14,664 bases of DNA from an uncultured Eubacteriales bacterium. Lineage in GTDB: Bacteria; Bacillota; Clostridia; Oscillospirales; Oscillospiraceae. The stretch lies in contig URNZ01000049.1 in the NCBI GenBank assembly GCA_900549405.1, positions 1 through 14,664 on the forward strand. The letters run 5' to 3'. A program made the translations under genes and the position numbers. Positions 1 through 7,118 of this stretch are shown here, one piece after another (positions within the stretch are counted from its first letter, which is position 1; each line of letters starts with the position of its first letter). The notes under the pieces are model-generated. The model had not been told where the DNA came from. It was given only the letters and a program-made list of their open reading frames with translations, and ran no database searches.

Positions 1-236
1 CAGAAGTTGGCCGGGAACAGGGTCAGGGCGGCCAGGCCCGCCCCAAACATCATGCAGAAAAGCAGGGCGATCTCCCGCCGGAGGGGACTGACCAGCCCCA
101 ATCTGTCCAATCGACGCCGCCGGGCGGGCAGGGCCAGGGCATAGACCGCCGCCGCGGCGCACATACAGGGCAGCATCTGGGTGGCATAGTCCCGCACGTT
201 GCCCAGATACCACCACAACAGCTCTCCGAAATTCAT
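1..236 (-). CDS. VanZ-like membrane protein, C-terminus beyond window
   Basis: Only the first 78 codons are present; the gene runs off the left edge. The start ATG at 234-236 follows a GGAGA ribosome binding site four bases upstream. The visible protein begins MNFGELLWWYLGNVRDY. It has a hydrophobic segment at about residues 20-36, an Arg-rich cytoplasmic-looking stretch at about 38-46, then the pattern LRREIALLF followed by a second hydrophobic segment ending in LTLFPANF. That arrangement resembles the start of VanZ-family proteins, small multi-pass membrane proteins of mostly unknown function; the prototype is an accessory teicoplanin-resistance protein. The gene lies 39 nt downstream of the yunB-like gene on the same strand, so co-transcription is plausible. 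The family call rests on the N-terminal third only. It could be another small polytopic membrane protein. Confidence 0.5.
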   Translation of the reverse strand, partial: MNFGELLWWYLGNVRDYATQMLPCMCAAAAVYALALPARRRRLDRLGLVSPLRREIALLFCMMFGAGLAALTLFPANF

Positions 237-275
237 GGGTTCTCCTTCGTTGGGAAAAGTCAGGGGCCCGCCCCG

Positions 276-953
276 TCATCCGGCGGCGGGCAGGCCCCCT
301 GTCTGGAACCAGGTCTGTGGGACCTGGCCCACGATCACCGTCTCGGCCACGCACAGGCGGCTGTCTACGGCCACCTCCTCCCCGCCCCCGGGCAGCAGCA
401 CCGTGACGGGCACGGACAGCCGCAGCCAAAGGCGGTGCCGGGTCTGGTTGATCCCGGCGGAGGTAAATTCGCTTTCAAACTCTGCCGACGCCGTGCCCAG
501 GGCCAGGGCCCGCAGATGCAGGTCCGGCCCTCTGGCCCAAGTCGGCTCAAAGGGCAGCAGGCTCCCCACGGGGACGGCCAGGTCCAGGGACCGGCTGTCC
601 TCCAGCTGGCGCAGCAGATGGGCGGACAGCTCCGCCCGCAGCAGGTTCAGGGCCGCCATGTCGGCGGACAGGGAGACGATCTCCCCCGCGTCGTTCCGGG
701 TGATGGTCACAAAGTCGCTGTAGTCCACCCCCCGCTCCTGCAGGTCCCGGGCCGCCCACTGCTCCACAGCGGCGGTCACCTGACTGCGGACCTGATAGCG
801 GGCGGCGGCGGCCAGCACTGGCCGCAGGGCGCATTCTGTCAAACGGACCGCAGCGCACATCACGGCGGCGGCCACCAGCCAAGTCAGCACCCACAAGGGC
901 AGGCCCCGGCGCAGCCGGCGCTCCAGCTTTAAGCGCCACGGCCCAGCGGACAT
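276..953 (-). CDS. yunB: Sporulation protein YunB-like
   Basis: A 225-residue protein with a basic N-terminus (KLERRLRRG), one membrane-spanning segment at about residues 18-38, and an extracytoplasmic domain. The stretch around residues 77-110 (VDYSDFVTITRNDAGEIVSL, then a Met-Ala-Ala-Leu-Asn helix) matches my recollection of YunB. So do the later sections with LDLAVPVGSLL and the predicted strands near the C-terminus. In Bacillus subtilis YunB is a mother-cell (sigma-E regulon) protein needed for efficient sporulation; its biochemical role is unknown. The length (about 225-250 aa) fits the family. The start ATG at 951-953 is preceded by AGGGAG with very short spacing; GAGG slightly further upstream may be the effective Shine-Dalgarno. 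No sigma-E promoter could be identified in the 63 nt upstream. The gene argues that the host forms endospores. Confidence 0.75.
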   Translation of the reverse strand: MSAGPWRLKLERRLRRGLPLWVLTWLVAAAVMCAAVRLTECALRPVLAAAARYQVRSQVTAAVEQWAARDLQERGVDYSDFVTITRNDAGEIVSLSADMAALNLLRAELSAHLLRQLEDSRSLDLAVPVGSLLPFEPTWARGPDLHLRALALGTASAEFESEFTSAGINQTRHRLWLRLSVPVTVLLPGGGEEVAVDSRLCVAETVIVGQVPQTWFQTGGLPAAG

Positions 954-977
954 TCTCCCTCACCCCCTCATAGGGAG
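954..977 (-). promoter_or_regulatory. Possible hairpin over yunB ribosome binding site
   Basis: On the minus strand, CTCCCT (977-972) is complementary to AGGGAG (960-955), which is the ribosome-binding purine run directly before the yunB ATG. The loop is 11 nt and the stem 6 bp. If it forms in the mRNA it would hide the Shine-Dalgarno sequence. The pairing is seen directly; a regulatory role is inference only. No U-tract follows, so it is not an intrinsic terminator. Confidence 0.3.
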
Positions 978-1016
978 AGGATATGCCGCCCGCGGCTTGG
1001 CCTATTCAGGCGAAAT

Positions 1017-2279
1017 TTAAGCTCTGCCCAGCAGCTCCTGCACCGCCAGCAGCACGCCCAGCCGACCGGACTCAAAGGTCAGGCCGCCCTGGAGATAGAC
1101 GGTGTAGGGCGGGCGCATGGGGGCGTCGGCAGACAGCTCGATGGACGCGCCCTGGATAAAGGCCCCGGCGGCCATGATGACCTGGCAGTCATAGCCCGGC
1201 ATGTCCCAGGGCTCCGGGGTGACATAGGAGTCCACAGGAGCGCCGAACTGGATGCCCCTACAGAACTTCTTCAGGGCCTCCGGCTCCTTCATGTGGATCA
1301 TCTGGATGATGTCGTGGCGCACCGCGTCGGAGTGGGGCTCGGTGTCATAGCCCAGCAGCTCCATGACCTTGGCGGCGAACACGGCGGTCTTCAGGGCCTG
1401 GGCCACGGTGTGAGGGGCCATGAACAGGCCCTGATACAGGCTGCGGTTCTGGCCCAGGGTGCAGCCGCACTCCCCGCCGATGCCGGGAACGGTGAGGCGC
1501 ATGGCCGCCCCCTCGATCAGGTCCCGCCGCCCGGCCAGATAGCCGCCGGTGGGGGCCAGGCCGCCGCCGGGGTTTTTGATGAGGGAGCCCACCACCAGGT
1601 CGGCCCCCACGTGGGTGGGCTCCTTCTCCTCCACAAACTCGCCATAGCAGTTGTCCACGATGATGGCGGCGTTGGGGTTGGCCTTTTTGATGACGGTACA
1701 CATCTCACCGATCTCGTCCACGGACAGGGAGGCCCGGGTGGAGTACCCCTTGGAGCGCTGGATCAAAACCGCCTTCACCTTGGGGTCGGCCACGGCCTTG
1801 GCCATGCCGTCCAGGTCCGGCTTGTTGTCAAGGAGTTCCACTTGACGATACTCCACGCCGTAGTCTTTCAGGGACCCGTGGCCCTTGTCCACCACGCCGA
1901 TGGCCCCCAGCATGGTGTCATAGGGGGCCCCCACGGCGGACACCAGCACGTCCCCCGCTTTTAAGGCCCCGAACAGGGCGGCGGTGATGGCGTGGGTGCC
2001 GTTGACGAACTGGAGCCGCACCAAAGCGGCCTCTGTTCCGAACAGCTGGGCATAGATCTCGTCCAGCTTGTCCCGGCCCAGGTCGTCATAGCCATAGCCG
2101 GTGGTGCCGGAGAAATAGCTCTCCGCCACCCGGTGCTCCTGAAAGGCGGACAGCACCCGGGCGGTGTTCTCCTGGGCAATGGCATCGATGCGGGCAAACT
2201 GCTCGGTCAGCTGGGCCTGGGCCCGGCTCCCCAGCTCTTTTACTTTTTCCTCTAACTGCAAAGGCATTTTCCTTGTCAT
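1017..2279 (-). CDS. Methionine gamma-lyase family PLP enzyme (aluminium-resistance family, YnbB-like)
   Basis: A 420-residue fold-type I pyridoxal-phosphate enzyme of the COG4100 / Met_gamma_lyase Pfam family, often annotated as 'aluminium resistance protein' or cystathionine beta-lyase-like. Diagnostic sections are SGTTGYGYDDLGRDKLDEIY near residues 57-76, the cofactor-contact Asp in IIVDNCYGEFVE (about 209), and the presumed Schiff-base lysine at residue 235 in GSLIKNPGGG. The expected role is C-S bond cleavage of methionine or cystathionine-like substrates in the cytosol, but the substrate is not established for this clade. The length is typical. The gene lies 39 nt after an M42 peptidase gene on the same strand, so it may be co-transcribed with the peptidases; the peptidases could supply amino acids. 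The start is uncertain: the ATG at 2279 has a poor ribosome binding site, while an in-frame ATG at 2265-2267 has AAGG four bases upstream and may be the true start (416 aa). Confidence 0.88.
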   Translation of the reverse strand: MTRKMPLQLEEKVKELGSRAQAQLTEQFARIDAIAQENTARVLSAFQEHRVAESYFSGTTGYGYDDLGRDKLDEIYAQLFGTEAALVRLQFVNGTHAITAALFGALKAGDVLVSAVGAPYDTMLGAIGVVDKGHGSLKDYGVEYRQVELLDNKPDLDGMAKAVADPKVKAVLIQRSKGYSTRASLSVDEIGEMCTVIKKANPNAAIIVDNCYGEFVEEKEPTHVGADLVVGSLIKNPGGGLAPTGGYLAGRRDLIEGAAMRLTVPGIGGECGCTLGQNRSLYQGLFMAPHTVAQALKTAVFAAKVMELLGYDTEPHSDAVRHDIIQMIHMKEPEALKKFCRGIQFGAPVDSYVTPEPWDMPGYDCQVIMAAGAFIQGASIELSADAPMRPPYTVYLQGGLTFESGRLGVLLAVQELLGRA

Positions 2280-2318
2280 CCTATCTGTTTCAATGTGTTG
2301 CGGGAGTTTCTCTCTCGC

Positions 2319-3320
2319 TTACAGGCTCTCCAGCTTGCTCTGAACAAAAGCGGTCAGCAGCTTCACGCAGTCCTGGGCGTCCTGCAGGTCGGCCATCTCC
2401 ACCGGGGTGTGGATATACCGGCAGGGCACGGACACGCCGCCGGTGCGCACGCCGATGCGGGTGGTGTGCATCACGCCTGCGTCGGTGCCCCCCGCCCGCA
2501 TGATGTCCCGCTGGCTGGCCAGGTCCAGGTTTTTGGCCTGCTGCTCCAGCTTCTGGATCATGTCCGGGTGGCAGATGACGGAGGAGTCCATGATCTTGAT
2601 GGCCGGGCCCTTGCCCAGCTGGACCGTCCCGCACTTTTCAGAGCCGGGGGTGTCGTCCACGTCGGTGACGTCCACCACCACGGCATAGTCCGGGTCCACG
2701 GCCCAGGCGGCGGGCTTGGCCCCCCGCAGGCCCACCTCCTCCTGCACGGTGAAGACCACGTACAGGTCGTTGGGGCACAGCTCCATCTCCTCCAGCACTT
2801 TCAGCAAAATGGCGCAGGAGATGCGGTTATCCAGGTAAGGGGAAACCACTTTACCTTGGTTGGTAAAACAGGGAGAATCATAGATTATCGTGTCGCCCAC
2901 GGCCACAGACTTCAGGGCGGTCTCCCGGTCTTTGGCCCCGATGTCCACATAGCACTCGTCCAGTTTCAGCTTGCCGAAGTCGGCCTTCTCCTCGGGCACG
3001 ATCACGCCCCGCACCCCGCTGGCAAAGCGCACGGGGGTATAGGCGGCCTCCTTGGGGCTGATGCCCCCCAGGCGGCCCACCCGCAGAAAGCCGTTCTCCT
3101 CCACGTGGGTGACGATAAAGCCGATGGAGTCCATGTGGGCACACAGCATCACCCGGGGGCCGCTGCCCAGCTTGCGCACGATCAGGTTGCCCATGGCGTC
3201 GGTGGATATCTCGTCGGCCAGGGGGCGGGCCAGCTCGGCCAGCGTCTCCCGGATGCCCCCCTCGTCCCCGGAGGGGCCGTGGGCTGCGTTCAGCGTCTGG
3301 ATCAGTTCCAGCAGTTCCAT
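2319..3320 (-). CDS. M42 family metallo-aminopeptidase (copy 1, distal)
   Basis: A 333-residue cytosolic peptidase of the M42 family (glutamyl aminopeptidase / TET-type, formerly annotated as endoglucanase M). All expected dinuclear metal-site residues are visible: His62 and Asp64 in CAHMDSIG, bridging Asp164 in YLDNRISC, catalytic Glu194 with ligand Glu195 in VQEEVGLRG, Asp217 in VVDVTD, and His304 in RYIHTPVE. The conserved GGTDAG segment is at 277-282. Family members usually form large tetrahedral dodecamers that trim short peptides from the N-terminus, downstream of proteasome-like or oligopeptide-import steps. The ATG at 3318-3320 has TAAGGAG eight bases upstream, and that site overlaps the stop codon of the preceding peptidase gene (12-nt gap). 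This strongly suggests an operon. N-terminal specificity cannot be read from the sequence. Confidence 0.93.
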   Translation of the reverse strand: MELLELIQTLNAAHGPSGDEGGIRETLAELARPLADEISTDAMGNLIVRKLGSGPRVMLCAHMDSIGFIVTHVEENGFLRVGRLGGISPKEAAYTPVRFASGVRGVIVPEEKADFGKLKLDECYVDIGAKDRETALKSVAVGDTIIYDSPCFTNQGKVVSPYLDNRISCAILLKVLEEMELCPNDLYVVFTVQEEVGLRGAKPAAWAVDPDYAVVVDVTDVDDTPGSEKCGTVQLGKGPAIKIMDSSVICHPDMIQKLEQQAKNLDLASQRDIMRAGGTDAGVMHTTRIGVRTGGVSVPCRYIHTPVEMADLQDAQDCVKLLTAFVQSKLESL

Positions 3321-3332
3321 TCTTAACGCTCC

Positions 3333-4367
3333 TTATCTCTCCGCCCCGTCCCGGGCCATCTCTTCCAGAAACAGCCGGGTCAGGCGCAGCATATTTTCCA
3401 TGTCCTCCACGTTGGCCACGCTGGCCGGGGCGTGGAGATAGCGCACCGCCGCCGACATGGCGGCCACCCGCACCCCGGCGCGGCTGCGCTGGATGGTCCG
3501 GGCGTCGTTGCCCCCGGCGATATACTCCTTGGTCTGCCAGGGGACGTCGTGCTCCTCCGCCAGCCGGGTCAGGGTGCGGAACAGCCCCCGGTCATAGATG
3601 GTGGCTCCGTCCATATAGGAGATCACCGGGCCCTTGCCGGGGGCGCACACCTTTCGGTGGTCCTCCACCCCGGGCAGGTCGGCGGCGGTGGTGGTCTCCA
3701 GCACCAGGGCGATGTCCGGCTTCACGGAGAAAGCCGCAGCGAAGGCCCCACGGGTGCCCACCTCCTCCTGAGCGGTGAAGGCAAAGGTCACGTCCATGGG
3801 CAGTTCCTCCTTCAGCAGGGAGAGCATGATGGCGCAGCCAATTCTGTCGTCGATGGCCTTGGCCTTCAGCATCCCCTCCCCCAGCTCCTCGGGCTCGCCC
3901 AGGAAAGAGCCATAGGTCCCGGGCTGGACCAGGGCCAGGGCCTCGTCCTTGTCGGCGGCTCCGATGTCAATATACATGCTGTCCGTCTTGGGGACCTTTT
4001 TGCCCTCCTCCCGGCTGACCAGGTGGATGGCCTTCAGGCCGATGACGCCGGGGATCTTTTCCGGGCCCAGCACCACCGGCTTGCCGATGGCCACCCGGCG
4101 GTCCACCCCGCCCACAAAGTCAAACTTGCAGAAGCCCTCGTCGGTGACCCGGGTGACGATCAAGCCCACCTCGTCCATGTGGGCACACAGCAGCAGCTTC
4201 GGCCCGTCAGACCGGCGGCCCTTTTTGAACACGATCAGGTTGCCCAGGGCGTCGGTGCGGATGCTGTCGGCATAGGGCGCAGCCTGTTCCCGGATGAAGG
4301 CCCGGATGGCGTCCTCGTCCCCGGACACGCCGTTCTGGCGGCAGAGCTGTTTCAGCAGATCAATCAT
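3333..4367 (-). CDS. M42 family metallo-aminopeptidase (copy 2, middle)
   Basis: A 344-residue M42 peptidase. Metal and catalytic residues are intact: His63 and Asp65 in CAHMDEVG, Asp173 in AIDDRIGC, Glu201-Glu202 in AQEEVGTRG, Glu224 in LVLETT, and His312 in RYLHAP. The fifth ligand is Glu here, where copies 1 and 3 have Asp; both are known in the family. The segment GGNDARTIQRS (about 286-296) replaces the GGTDAG type of copy 1. The ATG at 4365-4367 lies inside the end of the upstream peptidase gene (8-nt overlap), and AGGAGG is placed nine bases before it, so translation is probably coupled. Along its whole length it is clearly paralogous to its neighbours but not a recent duplicate: similarity is concentrated around the active-site blocks. 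Confidence 0.93.
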   Translation of the reverse strand: MIDLLKQLCRQNGVSGDEDAIRAFIREQAAPYADSIRTDALGNLIVFKKGRRSDGPKLLLCAHMDEVGLIVTRVTDEGFCKFDFVGGVDRRVAIGKPVVLGPEKIPGVIGLKAIHLVSREEGKKVPKTDSMYIDIGAADKDEALALVQPGTYGSFLGEPEELGEGMLKAKAIDDRIGCAIMLSLLKEELPMDVTFAFTAQEEVGTRGAFAAAFSVKPDIALVLETTTAADLPGVEDHRKVCAPGKGPVISYMDGATIYDRGLFRTLTRLAEEHDVPWQTKEYIAGGNDARTIQRSRAGVRVAAMSAAVRYLHAPASVANVEDMENMLRLTRLFLEEMARDGAER

Positions 4368-5400
4368 AGCTGGGCGCCTCCTCTCCCAGGCCCCGGATGA
4401 AGTCGGCCAGCAGGGCGGCGGTGTTCTCCATGTCCTCCCGGCTCACCGTCTCGATGGGGGTGTGCATATAGCGCAGGGGCAGGGACAGCACAGCGGTGGC
4501 CACGCCCTCCCGGCTCACCTGTAAAGGCCAGCCGTTGGTGCCCGAGTGGCCGGCCATCACCTCGATCTGGCAGTCCATCCCGGCCTCCTCCGCCTTGCGC
4601 TGGAGACGGCGTGACATCCACCGGGTGCAGTTGGGGCCGACGCCGATCACCGGGCCGCCCCCCAGGGGGAAGGTCTTGCCCTTGTCCCCGTCGGGGCTGT
4701 CCCCGTGGGTCACGTCCACCGCCACGCACAGCTCGGGCACGATGCCATAGGCCGCCGTGATGGCCCCGGTGCTGTGGGTCTCCTCCTGGGTGGAGCCTAG
4801 GACGTACACGTCCACGTCCAGCTTCTCCCCCTTCAAACGTTCTAAAGCGTCCAGCAGGATGGCAAAGCAGGACCGGTCATCCAGGGACTTGCCGCACAGC
4901 AGCTTGTCCCCCAGGCGGGTGCAGCCCGCCCGATAGACGGCGGGGGTGCCCACGGGGATGAGCCGCTCGGCCTCCTCCTGGCTGAGACCTACGTCGATAT
5001 ACAGATCTTTTATGGGCTGGGGCTTGTTCATGTCCTCCGCCGTCTGCACGTGGGGAGGCATACAGGCCACCACCCCCAGCCGGGGGGGCTGGGTGAGGAT
5101 GGTCAGCTCCCGGTCGGGCAGCATCCGGGGGTCCACGCCCCCCAGGGGGGCGAAGCGGAGATAGCCGTCCTCGTGCCCGGTGATGAGAAAGCCGATCTCG
5201 TCCAGGTGGGCGTCCAGCAGCAGCCTGGGGGCGTTCTCCTTCCCGCACCGGCGCAGGCCCACCACGCTGCCCATGCGGTCCACCCGCACCTCGTCCACCA
5301 GGGTACGCAGCAGCTCCGCCGCCGCCTGGGCCACCGGGCTTTCAAAGCCGCTGGGCCCCGGCAGGGCGCACAGGTGTTTCAATACTTCTTCGTAGTCCAA
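4360..5400 (-). CDS. M42 family metallo-aminopeptidase (copy 3, divergent; TTG start)
   Basis: A 346-residue M42-type peptidase when started at the TTG at 5398-5400. That TTG has a perfect GGAGG eight bases upstream. The longer frame opening at 5469 would run through a palindromic intergenic repeat, has no ribosome binding site, and adds residues unlike the family N-terminus. With the TTG start the protein begins MDYEEVLKHLCALPGPSG, which aligns with its paralogues. Expected ligands are present: His65 and Asp67 in DAHLDEIG, Asp174 in SLDDRSC, Glu206-Glu207, Asp229 in AVDVTHG, and His313 in RYMHTP. The catalytic loop is EETHSTGA instead of the usual EEVG.RGA, and the GGTDA segment is replaced by GHSGTNG (about 284-290), so substrate pocket or specificity probably differs. 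It is the first of three peptidase genes in the operon. Confidence 0.88.
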   Translation of the reverse strand: MDYEEVLKHLCALPGPSGFESPVAQAAAELLRTLVDEVRVDRMGSVVGLRRCGKENAPRLLLDAHLDEIGFLITGHEDGYLRFAPLGGVDPRMLPDRELTILTQPPRLGVVACMPPHVQTAEDMNKPQPIKDLYIDVGLSQEEAERLIPVGTPAVYRAGCTRLGDKLLCGKSLDDRSCFAILLDALERLKGEKLDVDVYVLGSTQEETHSTGAITAAYGIVPELCVAVDVTHGDSPDGDKGKTFPLGGGPVIGVGPNCTRWMSRRLQRKAEEAGMDCQIEVMAGHSGTNGWPLQVSREGVATAVLSLPLRYMHTPIETVSREDMENTAALLADFIRGLGEEAPSYD

Positions 5401-5413
5401 ACTCAGACCCTCC
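5398..5413 (-). promoter_or_regulatory. Ribosome binding site fixing a TTG start for the third M42 gene
   Basis: On the minus strand GGAGG (5413-5409) is followed by an 8-nt spacer and TTG (5400-5398). No ATG or GTG with comparable spacing exists nearby, so this site decides the start of the peptidase gene. Confidence 0.75.
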
Positions 5414-5445
5414 GATTTTTTGCTGTCATGCAGAGAAAGCCATGA

Positions 5446-5480
5446 CCGATATCGGGCGGATGAGGACATCCGCCCCTACA
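5446..5480. repeat. REP-like intergenic palindrome
   Basis: Two adjacent palindromes lie between murD and the peptidase operon: CCGATATCGG (5446-5455), then GGGCGGATG (5454-5462) with its exact inverse CATCCGCCC (5467-5475) around a 4-base AGGA loop. Read on the minus strand it is TGTAGGGGCGGATGTCC continuing into the inverse arm. I recall similar TGTAGGGGCGGAT...ATCCGCCCG elements recurring between genes in Oscillospiraceae genomes, but only one copy lies in this window, so repeat status cannot be shown here. There is no T-tract on either strand, so it is not a classical terminator; it could act in mRNA processing or stability between murD and the peptidases. Confidence 0.6.
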
Positions 5481-5506
5481 GGTTTTCTCGGCACGACAAG
5501 GTTCTT

Positions 5507-6892
5507 TTACAGGGCATTCACCAGCGCCTTGAAGCGCTTGCCCCGCTCCATAAAGTTCTTGAACTGGTCAAAGGCGGCGCAGGCGGGGGACAGCACGACC
5601 ACGTCCCCGGCCACAGCGGCCCCCTGGGCGGCGGCCACGGCGGCGGCCAGGTCGTTTGTCTCCAGGATCTCCAGGCCGCTGCCCGCAAACTCCGGGGCAG
5701 TCTCCACCGCCTGGCGGATGGCGGGGGCGGTGGCCCCGCACAGCACCAGGACTTTGACCTTCTTGCAGATCTCCCGGCCCAGCTGGGTGAAGGGCACGCC
5801 CTTGTCATAGCCCCCGGCGATCAGAATGAGCTTCTGCTGGAAGGAGTCCAGACAGGCCATGGTCCGGGTGGGGCTGGTGCCGATGGAGTCGTTATAGTAC
5901 TTCACACCGCCCAGCTCCCGCACCAGCTCGATGCGGTGCTCCACGCCGGTAAAGCGCTTGGCCACGGCCCGGACGCACTTGTCGGGGACCACCCCATCCA
6001 CGGCGGCAATGGCGGCCATGTAGTTTTCGATGTTGTGGACGCCGGGGATGCGGATGTCGGCCAGGGGCAGGACCTCACGGCTGCCCATGGCGTTGGTCAG
6101 CCAGATGGCCTCGTCCCGGAGATACACACCCTCCTCCAGCTTGCTCTTCCGGCTGAACAGGGTCACGCCAGCGGGTGCCTCTTTGGACAGCTCTCTGGTG
6201 ATGTCGTTGTCGAAGTTAAATACCGCCCGGTCCCCCGCCTGCTGGTGGAGATAGATGTTCCGCTTGGCGTTGGTATACTCCTCCATGGTGTGGTGATAGT
6301 CCAGGTGGTTGGGGGACAGGTTGGTGAACACGGACACGTTGGGGCTGAGGGTCATGGTCATCAGCTGGAAGGAGGACAGCTCCACCACGACCATGTCATC
6401 CGCCGTCATGCCGCCCACGTCGGGCAGCAGGGGCTTGCCGATGTTGCCGCCCACGTAGACGTTGAACCCGGCCTCTTTCAAAAACTCGCTGATGAGGGTG
6501 GTGGTGGTGGTCTTGCCGTCGCTTCCCGTCACGCCGAAGATCTTGCAGGGGCACAGCTGGAAGAACAGCTCCATCTCCGAGGTGATCTCCCGGCCCTTCT
6601 CCGCCGCCTTTTTCAGCTCCGGGTGATTGGGGCTCAGGCCGGGGGTGCGGAAAATCACGTCAAAGCGATAGAGCTTGTCCAGATAGTTCTCCCCCAGCTG
6701 GAAGCTGGCACCCAGGCTCTCCAGCTCGGCGGCCAGCTCCTCCACCCGCTCCCGGGGAGACTTATCGCACACCGTGACCTTCAGCCCGGCGCGCAGCATC
6801 ATGCGGATGAGGGGGGTGTTGCTCACGCCCATGCCGATGACGGCAACGGACTTGCCCCGCAGGGACTCCAGATATTCAGCAATGGTGGACAT
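5507..6892 (-). CDS. murD: UDP-N-acetylmuramoyl-L-alanine--D-glutamate ligase MurD
   Basis: A 461-residue cytoplasmic Mur ligase that adds D-glutamate to UDP-MurNAc-L-Ala using ATP. The N-terminal Rossmann-like UDP-binding domain has VIGMGVSN at about 18-25, and the ATP-binding P-loop GVTGSDGKTTTTT spans about 120-132. The central domain contains NLSPNHLDYH and HNIENYMAA (with VPD soon after), and the C-terminal domain has the EHRIE motif and YNDSIGTSP followed by IAGGYDKG. These are hallmark MurD signatures. The start chosen is the ATG at 6890-6892 with AAGGAGGA five bases upstream; the frame extends 16 codons further but passes over the -10 promoter box and lacks a ribosome binding site. 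No other cell wall or division genes (mraY, ftsW, murG) are adjacent, so murD stands outside a dcw cluster here. Confidence 0.96.
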   Translation of the reverse strand: MSTIAEYLESLRGKSVAVIGMGVSNTPLIRMMLRAGLKVTVCDKSPRERVEELAAELESLGASFQLGENYLDKLYRFDVIFRTPGLSPNHPELKKAAEKGREITSEMELFFQLCPCKIFGVTGSDGKTTTTTLISEFLKEAGFNVYVGGNIGKPLLPDVGGMTADDMVVVELSSFQLMTMTLSPNVSVFTNLSPNHLDYHHTMEEYTNAKRNIYLHQQAGDRAVFNFDNDITRELSKEAPAGVTLFSRKSKLEEGVYLRDEAIWLTNAMGSREVLPLADIRIPGVHNIENYMAAIAAVDGVVPDKCVRAVAKRFTGVEHRIELVRELGGVKYYNDSIGTSPTRTMACLDSFQQKLILIAGGYDKGVPFTQLGREICKKVKVLVLCGATAPAIRQAVETAPEFAGSGLEILETNDLAAAVAAAQGAAVAGDVVVLSPACAAFDQFKNFMERGKRFKALVNAL

Positions 6893-6930
6893 AAACGTCC
6901 TCCTTCCATGTTTTTCTTTGTAACTTAGTG

Positions 6931-6959
6931 ATTTTACCACGATTCCCCGAAAAATTCAA
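6931..6959 (-). promoter_or_regulatory. Sigma-A-type promoter of murD
   Basis: On the minus strand, -35 TTGAAT (6959-6954), a 17-nt spacer and -10 TAAAAT (6936-6931). TG sits one base before the -10 (extended -10). The predicted transcript start is near 6924, leaving about a 32-nt leader before the murD ATG. Confidence 0.75.
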
Positions 6960-7082
6960 TCGAAAGTGCGGACACATTTCGACCTCGGCCCCATTCGGGC
7001 AGAAAAGGCGCTCCAGCAGCGGGATTTGAAATAGCCCGCCGCCGGAGACAGCGCCGTTCCCCTCGGTCTGTGCGCCCCCCTG

Positions 7083-7111
7083 TTGACAACCCCCGCATTT
7101 TCCTGTATCAT
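7083..7111 (+). promoter_or_regulatory. Sigma-A-type promoter of the RNase P RNA gene
   Basis: TTGACA (7083-7088), exactly 17 bp, then TATCAT (7106-7111). The expected start, about 7 nt after the -10, falls at about 7118-7120, where the RNA's terminal P1 helix begins. Near-consensus strength suits an abundant housekeeping RNA. Confidence 0.85.
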
Positions 7112-7118
7112 AGGCAGA

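Noticed and set aside
5401..5469. N-terminal extension of the third M42 peptidase to an ATG at 5469
   Set aside because: It would translate a palindromic intergenic repeat, has no Shine-Dalgarno, and a TTG with GGAGG at ideal spacing gives the family's normal N-terminus.
5420..6928. 502-codon open frame on the plus strand opposite murD
   Set aside because: It is antisense to a clearly recognised MurD, is His/Gly/Gln-rich as expected of a high-GC shadow frame, and resembles no family.
6961..6981. Imperfect hairpin CGAAAGTG-CGGA-CAC(A)TTTCG upstream of the murD promoter
   Set aside because: One bulge and short arms; such structures arise by chance, and neither a binding protein nor T-tract supports a function.
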